From: Babylonia areolata
Lineage: Eukaryota; Mollusca; Gastropoda; Neogastropoda; Buccinidae
Reading direction: 5' to 3'
DNA: 64,000 bases
Assembly: GCF_041734735.1 (NCBI RefSeq)
Contig: NC_134884.1
Coordinates: 31,929,958 to 31,993,957, forward strand
In this document: positions 26,438 through 38,040 of the stretch, piece after piece
Layout of the letters: every line of letters begins with the position of its first letter
Position numbering within the stretch: the first letter of the stretch is position 1
Notes under the pieces: model-generated
Told to the model about the DNA's origin: nothing
The model's database searches: none
What the model saw: the letters and a program-made list of their open reading frames with translations, nothing else
Position numbers and translations under genes: made by a program

Positions 26438-28536
26438 CTTTAGTATTTTTTTAAAAAGTTAGTGCATTCACCTTTTTTGGGTAGGTGGGAGGAGGTGCAT
26501 CGTAGAGGGAGGGGGGACGGGGGAGGGGGGTGGGGTGAGGAGAGACATTCACAAAATTTAGAAAGGAATTTAATAATAATTAATACACAAATGTCACACA
26601 AAACTCATGCCAGGAAACAAAAGCCACCACCAAGATATGGCACCAGCAATTGTTGGAAAAGTTTATAAAGATGTGTGCATAATAACGGGTACAAAAGAAA
26701 AAAAACAAACATGCTAAGCCTAATGCATTTCTCTTGCTCTTTAATCCCATCACCATCTTCTGATCTGCTCAACTTTCTCCAATCTGCTCTTAGTACATAT
26801 TCTGTTAATTTTATATCCCATTCAACTACAAGCACAGAACTGTCAGATAACCCTGAAGGAAGAAAATCAGGCAAGGAAACAAACTAAAAAAACCCAAAAA
26901 ATGGATATCAAGTAAGTTTGCAAAGCCACAAAATTCAGTAGAATGAATGAATTTATCTGCAACAGCAGTGTCAACATGCACATACAAAATATGGTTGTGT
27001 GGGTCAGACCTTGAAACTTGAGAAATTTGAGAGATTAAACATACCCTTGGACTTGAAGAGAAATTTGGATTTTCTGTGTTTTGTTTCTAACGTTTTGAAA
27101 TATCACAACATACCAGTGAAACATCACACAATAAATTCTACTCTGATCATTCGGAATTCGAAAAAAGAAAACAATGACAAAAGAAGAAGAAAGAAGAACA
27201 TGCTAAAAACAATTATATTTCTCTACTTTATTGAAACATGATTTGTGACAACAATGCAAAGCATATAAAGATCAAGATCAGCCCGTTTTGTTTTTTTAAT
27301 TGTTTTTTTTTTAACTGATCAAGGAAAATATTAAATGCCGGATGTATATATTTTATTTTCATTTTAATTGTTGCCAGCTCACCGCACAGAGCCATACCAG
27401 GCCTCAAAACGCCATCCAAATTAATCCTGTAGAATATGAAAAGAAAAAAATCTGGATAGAAAATCATGCACAAGTACACTGCACAGTCAGTCTGATTAGT
27501 GCACATAAAACTTCAACATGCCTCTAACATGGATTTTTCATCACTGGATTGTTTAAAGAGTAACCAGTACACAAACATAATTATCCATATTACACAAAAT
27601 TACACAAAGAACAAGCATACAAAATAAAACTGAAAAAAAAAACCCAGCATGCAACTAACTTGTCCCAGTCACAAAAAAATAATATAGTAAAAAAAAACAA
27701 CAAAAAAACAACAACAAAAATTTTCAAGTCCAGAAAGACTCACAATATTCAAGACTTTCTAGAAAAAATAAAATGTATAATCAAAAGCGAAAAGACCTGC
27801 AATGCAGAAAATAAAGGCAGAGACACGACAGAAAAAAATAGGTGAAGCCAGAAGCAAAAGGTGATAGAACAGAGGAAAGAGTGATTAAAAAAAAAAATTA
27901 AATAAATGGAAAATTCCAGCACATAATTTCCAGAAGATGGGGATACTGTTTACAACTGAAAACTGAAATAGACCCACAATCCCCACTGGTGATACCTGGA
28001 TGTAACTGTCACTAACACCCCTTGTGTGCAATGTTAGACGTATCTCAAAAATAGCCTGTAAGATGGACTGCCAAGAGAGTTTAAAGTTCACACAACAGTA
28101 AAAGACCACGTTTCACAGCATATGTTTTGACAGACTGACTGACAGATAACATCATCATTATCCACAAGGCAGCAGACTTAGACTTTGCATAAATGTAAAT
28201 AAATAAAAACAACAAAATAAAAAAGAACTATTGCACCTTTTAAATCCATCTTCAGAGATGTGATGTACCAGATAAGTATCCAAACTTTCACCAAAAACAA
28301 AAAGCATGAAATGAAAACTATGAGCAATACAACAGTGAGCACAAAGCCTAGTAATGAGAGACAGACAAGGAGAATAACTTTTTTTTCATTGTTAAGGCTG
28401 GGGAATTTCCAGTACTATTCAACTCATCGGGCTCTGCACCTAAGCATTGCTTTGGCATCAAAATTTGTCGCATTAAAATGTTTTCCACCTTACTACATAT
28501 GCATAAACTGCAAAGAAAGAAAACTAACTTGTACAG

Positions 28537-29213
28537 TGTTTGTTCTGTATTGTCCATGCGTTCTGTGTGGCTTGTTCAGGATTAAAGACGCTATGCCAGT
28601 CTTGAATAAAAGCTAATTTGTGTTTGCACATTTCTTGTCTTTACTGCTGTGTGCACATGTCAAATGATCGGTATAAGGACATGCCCGGCACTTCCTTTTT
28701 TGAGGAAATGTCTGGGTTTGTTCCAATGTACCTTTTATTTACCTGTGTGCTAGCTGAATCGGTAGCATTAGCAGCACTGACTTGAAGTTGTGTACCTTGT
28801 GAATGGTGAGAGTTACCACTCTTTAATATTTGTTAATCATTTCATCTCCTGTCCTCATTATTTGTTAATTTCCAGTTGAAAAACCACCGAGGCAACCATG
28901 TGTTTGTTCTGTATTGTCCATGCGTTCTGTGTGGCTTGTTCAGGATTAAAGACGCTATGCCAGTCTTGAATAAAAGCTAACTTGTGTTTGCACATTTCTG
29001 GTCTTTACTGCTGTGTGCACATGTCAAATGATCGGTATAAGGACATGCCTGGCGCCTCCTTTTTTTTTTTTTTTTGAGGAAGTGTCTTGTGTTTGTTCCA
29101 ATGTACCTTTTATTTACCTGTGTGCTAGCTGAGTCAGTAGCGTTAGCAGCACGGACTTAAAGATGTGTACCTTGTGAATGGAGAGAGTTACCACTCTTTA
29201 CTATTTATTAACT
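28537..29213. repeat. 364-bp direct tandem duplication
   Basis: Copy 1 starts at 28537 and copy 2 at 28901, both opening 'tgtttgttctgtattgtcc'. They are near-identical for about 300 bases, then copy 2 ends around 'aacttgtacagt' at 29213, the same phrase that precedes copy 1. Both copies carry a plus-strand AATAAA ('gaataaaagct', near 28608 and 28972). The main differences are a longer T run in copy 2 (29060-29075) and scattered substitutions. Confidence 0.9.
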
Positions 29214-32200
29214 TGTACAGTATGTCTAGGTGTGTCCACACATCTGGAGGAAAAACAGCATATTTTCTGTGGGTTTTTTTTTCTGCATCACTGTGGTATG
29301 GAAACCAGCCAAAGCTGTAAACTCCGAAGGGCTGAATGAGTTAAGTGTCCTGGGCAGTGAGAGAGAAGCAACGAAGCTAAAAAGATCAAATATACACACA
29401 AGAGAAAGGGAAATGCTGGAAAACTTTATATACATTAAACATGCTGAGACAAAATGGAAATTTGGATCAGAAACTGGCCATGAACTTTCAAACTTCAACA
29501 CTTGCTCTTTTTAAATAATTTTTTTCATGAATTACTTCCACTGCTCGGAAGAAAAATCTGAAACTGATTTATACACACAAGCAAAAGCTCCAAACACCAA
29601 AAATGGTTATAAATAATTATATATATATATATTGATAAATATATTTCTCTAATACAAAATAACAGGCCGGTTAAAAACTCCACTGAGAACCAAGCTCTAT
29701 GGCAGCTACCAGCAAGACATGGAGAAGACAACTCTGTTCATAAACCAGATGTGGAGTGACTGTGTTGATTGAGAATGAAATGAAGAAAGAAAAAGATTTT
29801 TTTTAAAGTTTTAATGAGTACACAGGAGAAATTTCATACATTAAAAAGAGAACATGCAGGAAAAAGATACACATAAAAAGATTTTTTTTTTTTAATGTAT
29901 ATATATATATACATGTACAACCAACAGCTCTTGACACAGGAAACGGTTGTACCTTAAAAATAAAAAACAAAACAAACAAAAACATGCAAATAATAGTTTT
30001 ACACTGAAAATTAAACAATGGAATATACAACAAGCATATGACGCAGAAAACAGTTACATACCTCATCAAACTTCAAACCAACAGAAGACCATGCAACACG
30101 CACTACTTCACTGAACAGGAACAATATCATACTGCTTCCTTCATTGAGCTCGATCACCTTAATGCCCATCCAATTTACTAAAAAAAATAAAAATTATTCT
30201 CAAGCCTAAATTTTGCTAGAATGTCAATAAAAAAATTTTAAAAAAAATCAGCAGACAAGCGGAAAAACATAACATTTTTTACAAGGCACTGCACAGAAAA
30301 ACAATCTTGCACATGTCAATGTAACTGTGACCACAATGTTTGATTAAGCCTTACAAATCTCAAGAAAATGCTTCTATACAGTACAGGGCTTACTTGCATC
30401 AGCGATTTTAGTGATGCTAAGTTTGCTCAGTGACAAGAATTTTCTCAAGTCTGCACTCAGTCCGTAACCCTTGGAAAATATAATGGTAAGAAAACTTAGT
30501 GCTGTTAAGACCACTTATTTGTGTTAAAAATTTTCCAAAGTCAGCGTTAATGCAATAACCTAAGAAAAATTCTTGACATGAATCGAAGTCAGCACTGCTA
30601 AAATAACAAATGCAACCCAAGCCCGTCTTCAAAAACCCCTGGCAAGAAATATATGGTAATAATATGGAATCATCATCATCCAACAACATCATACCTGTGG
30701 AAGTAAAAGGGGGAAGTCAAGAGAGGGAACCATACACAAGGCATAAAATACAAAGAAGTAACTTTCATGCTATCTGAAATTGAAACCACCGGAAGATGCA
30801 GGGAGGAAGAAGAGGAGAGAGGGAAACAACAGTCCAGTCAACAGCAGTTAATTCAGTCAAGCATCAAACACCTGAATAAACATGACACACAATCACCTCT
30901 GAAAACAAAAAAATACAGGAAAAAATGCAGATGCAGAATGGAGAAAGACCATGGAAATTACCATTGTCCCTCACTCCCCATCAGGCTCCTCTTGCAACAT
31001 TTCTCACATGACAGAGAATGCCATGTGTCTTTTGTGTGCGTGTTTTTCCCCGTTTGTTTTTAACCTGAACTTGATTTACCATGATGGCATACAAAGGGCA
31101 GTTCAACTAAATACCATTTACGTTCCTAACTGTCACACCACTGTAAACTATGGTCACACAAATTATGCAACATGCATATATTTAACTTTCATGACAAAAG
31201 GAAAGGAAGAATATGTACAGCACACACAACAGAAAGGGGGCTTTCTCGAGACAAATAACGGAAGAACAGCAGAGTACGATGGAACAGACTTTTTATAACT
31301 TTCACAGGGCAAGGAAATAAAAAGAAAAACAAGAACACACTTTTTTCCCTTTTTTTTTCTTTTTTACTGTTGAAGACCAATAGCTCCAATCAAAAAGGAC
31401 TGAAAATAAAATGACCTCAAGCAATGAAAATAGGCCAAAATATTTAGTCAAGATGTACAGTAAGAAAGAGACTTAAAACTTTCACAAGACAAGGAATTGA
31501 AGAATACAGATTACAGAACAAGCAAGTACAAAAGACCTCCCCTTTTCCAAGTATACAGTACACATAATAATAACATCAATATATAATAAACAATAATGAT
31601 AATAACAATAATAAATAAGAATCCACATGACTGACAGCACATACAAGGAAGAGACATCACCTTATAATTCTGGTATGTAAAAACATTACTACAGTCACAA
31701 GGTATGTCCCCACTGTGGCCGTAAGTTGATGCGACTGTTCTGAACACTTGCTGTCATTCATAAAGATTGCCTATCACTTCACTAGAAGTTCTGGACCCTG
31801 AAAACAGAGCAGAAAGAAAATACCTGTCTGCAAAAAAACAACAACACTGACCATAAAGACTTCAGTTCACAACTTTTGGTGAACACAAAGAAAATACTTG
31901 TCTGCAATATAAATTGCCATAAACACTTCAGTTCACAACTTCTGCACCGTCTGCATGTCAAACATCTGAAGACTGATGAATCACATCCTATTACGCTTTG
32001 CTCTCAAAAAACTTTGTACCCCATCAGGACAACTGAAGTTCCTGTGGACCTACCCTAAAACAACTGAGCGCAATGTTGAAACCATATATAGAACACAAAA
32101 CCCACACAACATCATCAAAAAACATTATCAATCAATGCCCTTTGAAAACACTGGTTGAACAACATAGGCAGCAAAGCCAACAAGCTAAAAGCACCGAGTG

Positions 32201-32402
32201 AGAATACAACTGACTGAGAAAGCAAAACTCGATTTGCCTACTGCAGTACGGTTATATCCATATTTGGTGTGAGGGAAGAAACCAGGCATTATGGATAAAT
32301 CAGTAATCAAGAAACAAAGTGCTATGTTCTGTGGTCAATGGTACCAAACATCCCACATCCCCATCTTTTTATAAGTCAGCTTGTCACAAAGTTGAAGTTA
32401 AC

Positions 32403-32602
32403 AGGAAATTTTCTATCTAAAATTACGTTTAAGTAACATACTTAACCATGACCCACTAGTGCAGACTCCGGCAGGGGTCTGACATTCCTGTCCTGTGCAT
32501 ACTACTATCCACCTATGCGGAGAAAACGAAAGTAGCTATGGCCGATAACCTCCTGGAAGTAGGTAACCTCCCCTTTGCCCCCCTGACTAGCGCCCTCTTT
32601 TT
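32403..32602 (+). repeat. Dispersed repeat of about 200 bp, copy 1 (unknown family)
   Basis: Runs from 'ggaaattttctatctaaaa' to 'agcgccctctttt'. It matches 33860-34054 closely, with few substitutions and short indels. It contains 'gcagactccggcaggggtc' and an inverted repeat around 'tccacctatgcgga'. There are no pol III boxes. Confidence 0.85.
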
Positions 32603-32704
32603 CCGGCAGCCTTGTTTTAGATCCTGCAGTTGCCCACCATTCTCCTTGTATTCATGAGACCCAATCTCTAGCCAGTTTCCAGCTAATAATATGAACAAAT
32701 CTTC

Positions 32705-33115
32705 CAGTGACGAGCCACTGTGGTGAAGTGGTCAGCTTCACAGACTGACAGCTGGGAGAACACAGATTCAAACCCCACCAGAGGTGGGTGTTTTTGCTGT
32801 TTTTTCGGCCCACTGCTCGCTCTTACTCAGAACCTGCTCGCTCTTACTCAGAACTGAGCATGCTATGATTTCAAACAGGAAGACTGGGACCACACAGCTG
32901 AGGGTCATCCACTTCATGGATGTGTCTTTAGAAGTGTTGCTGAAATTTCCTGACCAACACTGCAGGTGTCTGTATTTCTTGGCCTGGTTGACACCTGGAT
33001 ATATTATGAGAGTACAGCCTTGCCGAGTATTCCCAAACCTAAATGGAATCCCCCAATAGCAGCAGCAGCAGCATCAGCATCAGCTCATTACCATTCATCA
33101 TCATCAAATTATAGA
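32705..33115 (+). mobile_element. tRNA-derived SINE (family D)
   Basis: The head carries an A box (TGGTGAAGTGG, near 32719) and a B box (AGATTCAAACC, near 32765) at tRNA spacing. The body is about 300 bases, including a 21-base direct duplication ('ctgctcgctcttactcagaac' type, near 32813 and 32834). The tail is built of CAG and ATC trinucleotides (33060-33112). It sits on the plus strand between the two copies of the unnamed 200-bp repeat. Confidence 0.65.
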
Positions 33116-33465
33116 AAACACAATGTCCTAAAATCTTGGGGCACCCCCTAGAAAAAAAATTCTTCCAGAAATCCGTGTGCACATGTGTTTAAAGAAAGAC
33201 GGAGGAAAACGGACACGAGACAAATAATGCATTTTGATTACGTGACTGTCTGAAAGTATGCCAGTGATAAATCATGTCTACCAGCATTCATATGCATTCC
33301 AGACAAATCACCAACAAGTTACATTTTTAAAGCATGGATACAGCATGAGTATGGCACATCCCATGAAGAATACAAGCTCTCTCATTTATGGCTAAAAAAA
33401 AAAAAAAAAAACCAAAACCAAAAGAAAAACAAACTCTATTTCTGTGATTTTCTTTCTTTTATTTC

Positions 33466-33496
<31 letters not shown>

Positions 33497-33859
33497 TAAA
33501 ATCTGGTTTACCAAATACTGACGACAGAAAGGAAAAGTAAACATTCATTATTTCCCAAATGAAGTATTCATAAAAATAGATTCAGACCTGTTTCAACTTA
33601 TAAGGTAACCCTTTTCAACTTTGTTGCTGTGCTGTTTGAAATTCAGATCACATCCAACAGTCTCCATAACAAAAAGGCAGGGGTTTAGAACTGATCACTA
33701 CAAAAATTTAAAACAAACACACACAAACAACAACAAACAGAAACAACAAGAAACACACACAAAAATCTCTCACCTCAAAAATAGTCTTGACTTTACTTCT
33801 AATCTTTTTCAAGCTTTTTCAGTAAAGAAGTAATCATACTCATTTTATTTCTCACTGAA

Positions 33860-34054
33860 AGGAAATTTTCTATCTAAAATTACGTTTAAATAACATACTG
33901 TGACCCAACTAGTGCAGACTCCGGCAGGGGTCTGACATTCCTGTCTTGTGCAAACTACTATCCGCCTATGCGGAGAAAACTAAAGTACTACGGCCGATAA
34001 CCTCCCGGAAGTAGGTAACCTCCCCTTTGTCCCCCTGGCTAGCGCCCTCTTTTG
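33860..34054 (+). repeat. Dispersed repeat of about 195 bp, copy 2 (unknown family)
   Basis: Same orientation and same ends as the copy at 32403. Here the internal palindrome is perfect (TCCGC-CTAT-GCGGA near 33960), and a second short palindrome AGGTAACCT lies near 34013. The ends coincide in both copies to within a few bases, so this is a unit with defined borders, not a random duplication. Confidence 0.85.
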
Positions 34055-34659
34055 ATGCCAACTCTTGTGGTTGTAGCTTTACAAGAATCCTTTTCAGCTT
34101 AAGAAATAAGTCTCATGCTGGTGCCTGTAATGATCTGATGTCTCACACTTTTCACTGCCCATGCATGGAATCAAGTGGATGTTTTCATGTGCATGCTCAG
34201 TAGCATGTATGCTTGTCAATTTCAGTGTGGACTAAGTTCATGAGATTTATATCATATGTATATGTTAATAACATATACCATATCTATCTATCTATCGAAA
34301 TATATATATATAGATAGATAGATCTATAAACTAGAGTCTATATAATATTAGCACAACAGCGCAAAATGTTTCCCAACAAATCTGATTAAAATCATTTGAT
34401 GAAACTAAACTATGATTCAATATAGATTCCATGATAAATAACTAATCACAAGATTAACAGTAACACTCAGTTCATTTTTCTGGGTTATACTGTGTACTTA
34501 TAATAAAATAAAATAAAATAAAAAACATACACACACAAAAAAATAAATAAAAAGCAAAATATCTAAGAAAAATAAACATAAAATGGTTAATCAGTGCCAA
34601 CAAGAGAAAATGACAATAAAGTGTTTCTGATAAACAAGCTCCATTCAAATATATATGAT

Positions 34660-34935
34660 AGTCAGTCATGTCCGACTATGACCATCAGAACAGCAGAGGA
34701 GGCAACTGCTGTTCCGACTATTTGGGTTAGAATTTGATTATAGCAGAGAGTGTCTTGCCCAAGTTACATCCCCACTCTCTTGGCCAAGAGGGTTTTAGGA
34801 CAGTCGGCGTTGGGATGGTTCCCAAAGGCCAACTAGCCCACAAGGCTGCAGCGCTAAGAGCCAGTGCAATTTTGCCTCCTAGTTTGAGAGTCATAGTCCT
34901 TCACAAAAGACTAAGCTGTAAATGATTTCCCATTG
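34660..34935. repeat. Probable dispersed repeat, SINE-like
   Basis: GC content rises against the AT-rich flank. The phrase order 'gtccgactatgaccatcagaacagcag', 'aactgctgttccgacta', 'gtcttgcccaag', 'catagtccttcacaaaagacta' is a pattern I recall as repeated in mollusc genomes. There is only one copy in this window, so the call is weak. Confidence 0.4.
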
Positions 34936-35823
34936 ACTGGAGAAACCATTGATAATACAGCTCTCACTTTGCTGTTGGCCATTCAATTACATCTACTTAT
35001 ACATTTTTTTTTTAAACAAAAAACACTACAAAGTCTCAGTACAAAATATTTTGATCATGCTAATTCAACAAACAAACCATAAAAAATCATACACATTTTG
35101 ACAATATGAAAATGACTATACTGAAAAATGCCCTAATAAAATGAAGATGTCAAAAAAGTCTAAAATAATATAGTAAAAATGTCAGTGTTCCACACTGATC
35201 AATAGTAAAAACAACAACAACATAACAATGAAGCTTTACCTTCAATTATTCAAGCAATGATCATTTTTAAAGCTCAGGTGTACATCAAGTACATAACAAC
35301 TACGAACAACAACCACAGTTGTTGTTTTTTTGTAAATGCCATGACTGGAGTGGATTTTGTGTACGTGTGTGCATGTGGTACGTGTGTGCATGTGGTACGT
35401 GTGTGCATATCTCACTGTGTATCATGTATACACCTTTTCCTTTTTTTAATTTTCTCCGTTTCGTAGCAAAATTATATCTAGGAAAAAGCAGCAGTTAGCA
35501 TGTGTGTGTGTGTGTTTGTTTTTTTAATTGTGGTTTTATTCTTCCTCCTTTTTATTCTGATAAACTGTCATTACTTCATCAAGTGTGTTTGTTTTGTGTC
35601 TTATATATCATTTTGTTTACTAGACAGAAAATCTCTTCATACTGTAATCTATTACATTATTTTCTAAAGACCAATTTCTATTAATGGAATTCATAATTCA
35701 GTCACAGGAAGAAACAAAAATCAGAACTCTTCACACTAACCTTGCAGTAACTTTTTTAACACAAACTCAGCAACAGATTACTTACTTTGTTACTGTTTAA
35801 AAAAACACACAAAATAACCCCAA

Positions 35824-35825
<2 letters not shown>

Positions 35826-35899
<74 letters not shown>
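35826..35899. repeat. (AT)n tract, nearly palindromic
   Basis: About 74 bases of alternating AT with a single 'ttg' interruption near 35865, able to form a long hairpin on either strand. Confidence 0.95.
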
Positions 35900-35901
<2 letters not shown>

Positions 35902-36115
35902 TCATTTTTTGAAGGGAGAGACAGCAAGGACAACCATGACATAAAAGTTGTGACATTGTTACACACACATAAACCAGCCGGACCTCACAGGGCCACATAT
36001 CTCGAACTGAACAACGCCAAAACAAGACAAACAAAACCCAAACAAACAAAAAAACACCACCACTAGCACCAATCAACCAACCACACACAACACACTACCA
36101 CTACTGCTACTACCA

Positions 36116-36496
36116 CTACACCAGAGCCATTACGAAGAAGAGATTGCCCACTGCCAACACGTAGTGCAGGATATCCACGCGTGGGATCCCGTGCAGGTGC
36201 CCCTCAGAGCCGATCGCCAACCCGGAACCGACGTAGGCCGCAGCCCCGAAAAGACCGTAGAGGTTGATGGACCGCAGGCACACCAGGATGACCGTCAGCA
36301 TCCCAAAACCGCTGGCCGCCTCCGTCAGCAGCTTGCGCTGACCGCCGTCGTCAACGAAGCGGGAGGCGACGACGGCGGCGATGACGAAGAGGAAGTTGAG
36401 GTTGACCATGAGGGGCATGTAGTTGTTGGCAAAGCCCACGCCCAGCAAGGGGACGCCCACCACTTGGGCCGTCCACGACATCATCTTGTGGTAGTT
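36116..36496 (-). CDS. TMEM276: TMEM276-like terminal coding exon
   Basis: Encodes residues 61-186, beginning 'NYHKMMSW' and ending 'NLFFVMALV'. It is strongly GC-rich (third-position C/G) against an A-rich flank. The acceptor is ctccacag. Confidence 0.8.
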   Translation of the reverse strand, partial: NYHKMMSWTAQVVGVPLLGVGFANNYMPLMVNLNFLFVIAAVVASRFVDDGGQRKLLTEAASGFGMLTVILVCLRSINLYGLFGAAAYVGSGLAIGSEGHLHGIPRVDILHYVLAVGNLFFVMALV

Positions 36497-37107
36497 CTGT
36501 GGAGCCCGCGGCCAGAGGGGTGGTAACAAAAAAACAACAAAAAAAAACAAAAAAAAAAAAAAATCAGAACAAATCAGCAATGTCACAAACATTCTAAATC
36601 TTCTACAACTGGTTTATATCACCCAGCCAACCACACAGAGACATGTCAGGGTAAACGTCAAATAATATATATATATATATCTAGAGACACAGAGAGAGAG
36701 ATAGATAGATAAATACAGATATATACAGACATAGCTATGGATCATTCCATATGTATTTACTTATTCATATATAACGTAATCATTCATTTTAATATTCATA
36801 CACAAGATAATACACATTAAACTATATAAATACAAAAAACTAAACCAGAAAGAAATAATGAATAACAGAGGAAAAGATACCAAGAAGGAAAAGAAATAAT
36901 GACTACTGAGCCAAACATAATTCTTACCGTGATCTTAGAGTCTGGACGTGATAGGGCAAAGCGATAGACCCCCAGCCCCGCCGCCACACCCTGGATGAGG
37001 AGGCCGAGAGCAGCAAACACGTTGTCCCAGAAGACACAGTACACAAAGTACACCACCGACAGTGCCAGTACCAGATCAGACACCGACGTGCTCAGTTGTC
37101 TCGTCAT
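36116..37107 (-). CDS. TMEM276: TMEM276-like multi-pass membrane protein, two coding exons
   Basis: Coding exons on the minus strand are 37107-36928 and 36496-36116, joined in phase 0 by a GT-AG intron (acg|gtaaga ... ctccacag|aac), giving 186 residues and a TAG stop. Hydrophobic segments lie at about residues 11-27, 30-46, 62-80, 86-104, 116-132, 137-152 and 163-185. Charged spots are few (SRPDSK at 53-58, RFVDDGGQRK near 104-113). Shared with vertebrate TMEM276 as I recall it: 'W.A.V.G.PLL' (64-75), 'N.YG..G.A' (about 137-146) and '.ALAVG/VLAVG' near the C terminus, plus similar length. The ATG context is aaccATGa. Function of the family is not established. Its neighbour is ZFTRAF1, as in human, which strengthens the call. 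Alternative: another small tetraspan-like family. Confidence 0.7.
36497..36927 (-). other. Intron of the TMEM276-like gene
   Basis: 431 bases, AT-rich, with a TA run at 36664-36680 and GATA-like tetranucleotides at 36700-36715. Confidence 0.8.
36928..37107 (-). CDS. TMEM276: TMEM276-like first coding exon
   Basis: Residues 1-60 ('MTRQLSTSVSDLV...RPDSKIT'), with the first two membrane segments. A pyrimidine-rich stretch and AG (ctctcacccccag) lies at 37151 and beyond, so 37108-37150 is probably the 5' UTR part of this exon and at least one noncoding exon lies upstream (higher coordinates). Confidence 0.8.
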
Positions 37108-37150
37108 GGTTGCTGTTCTTGCTCTTTTTTTTCTTCACGTCTTTGATATT

Positions 37151-37624
37151 CTGGGGGTGAGAGGGAAAAAAAAAACATGACTGCCTGTTGACGTTTTAGC
37201 ACAAGTATGAGAAAAAAGAAACTGTTTATGTAGATTCATTTTGATCCTTAGGGCAAGGGGGGATGGGGGGGGGGGGAGACAAAAAACAATAATATATGAC
37301 AGATATTCTCATACTAACTGCAAGCGAGAAATTTATTACGTAGATATATCGACATAGTTAATGCAAAGGAGAATTCTTTAAAAATGTTTGTAGACTACAT
37401 AATACTATACTTGGTGCAAGGAGGGATAAATAAAAATCATGTATGTAGATATTATACTTAGTGCAAGGGGAGAGGGGAGGACGGGGTGGGGGTGGGGGGT
37501 AAATCATGTATGTCAATGTATCATAATACTTGATGCAAGAGGGAAAGAAAAAATAATCCATGTAGATTAGATATATCATCACAATTATTAGTATTGATAT
37601 TGATACTGATAGAGATATTGCTAA
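37151..37624. other. Upstream intron or intergenic
   Basis: Holds G-rich tracts at 37255-37278 and 37466-37500 separated by repeats of a theme ('catgtatgtagatatta...acttggtgcaag') near 37400, 37437 and 37505, a degenerate local repeat with a unit of about 70 bases. Confidence 0.55.
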
Positions 37625-37860
37625 GATAATAAATCATTTGCTATTTTTGGAAGGCCTGTCTCAGTGATATAACCAGTGCAGTAAGCAGACTGAAATGGGT
37701 AATTCAAGTTATTGGTGCTGAGATGGTCAAGAAGTTGAGCACGGACAACTTTCTCAGTGACCTTTGAGAAAAAAAGAGTCTGGATCAAGACTGGGCTTTT
37801 TGAGCAGTGGCCATAAGATAGCAGACTTAAACACAATGGGAAAGGAGCCAGACACAAGAT
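37625..37860 (-). mobile_element. LINE reverse-transcriptase fragment, minus strand
   Basis: The minus strand reads 'FFSKVTEKVVRAQLLDHLST' followed by 'YPFQSAYCTGYITET' and 'IANDLLS', the fingers/palm start of a non-LTR reverse transcriptase of the CR1/L2/RTE-X kind. Only about 60 residues remain, so both ends are lost. Confidence 0.75.
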
Positions 37861-37899
37861 TCCCAGATTAAATACACAAAACCAGCTCTACAGTCTTCC

Positions 37900-38040
37900 A
37901 ACGTTCTTTTCTCTATCTCTGCAGCTTACATGTGGAATGACTTCCCCCTTTCAAAATCTCAGCACTCAGCTCTTTTAAGTCTGACATAAAAACCTATATT
38001 ATACCTTTTTCCAAGATAGTTCCCACTTTTCTGGTCTGTT
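37900..38040 (+). mobile_element. LINE 3'-end fragment, plus strand
   Basis: The plus strand reads a damaged form of the usual LINE C-terminal end ('...SFLYLCSLHVE.LPPFKIS' then 'SSFKSDIKTYIIPF'). It lies beside a minus-strand RT fragment, so two pieces of related LINEs face each other. There is at least one stop inside the pattern. Confidence 0.6.

Larger units (their letters stand above)
26438..36115 (-). other. 3' flank or long 3' UTR of the TMEM276-like gene, A/C-rich on plus strand
   Basis: No coding exon recognised. The plus strand is rich in A runs and 'aaacaaaac' runs, the mirror image of 12.2-26.2 kb. Minus-strand AATAAA candidates (plus TTTATT) include one near 27225-27231. Contents: G/A-rich patch at 26490-26545; a 364-bp tandem duplication at 28537-29213; an AT run at 29615-29632; a two-copy unit of about 80 bp at 31816-31950; two copies of a 195-200 bp repeat (32403, 33860); a SINE at 32705; a repeat-like block at 34660; and a long AT tract at 35826-35899. 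Confidence 0.5.

Noticed and set aside
29281-29345. End of a TTAA miniature element ('ccgaagggctgaatgagttaa')
   Set aside because: Looks like a terminal sequence, but no matching inverted end was found nearby. Lone 'gaggggttaa' ends at 7376 and 24977 were set aside for the same reason.
36164-36526. Plus-strand 120-codon frame opposite the TMEM276-like exon
   Set aside because: No family resemblance, while the minus strand has membrane helices, proper splice sites and a phase-matched partner exon.
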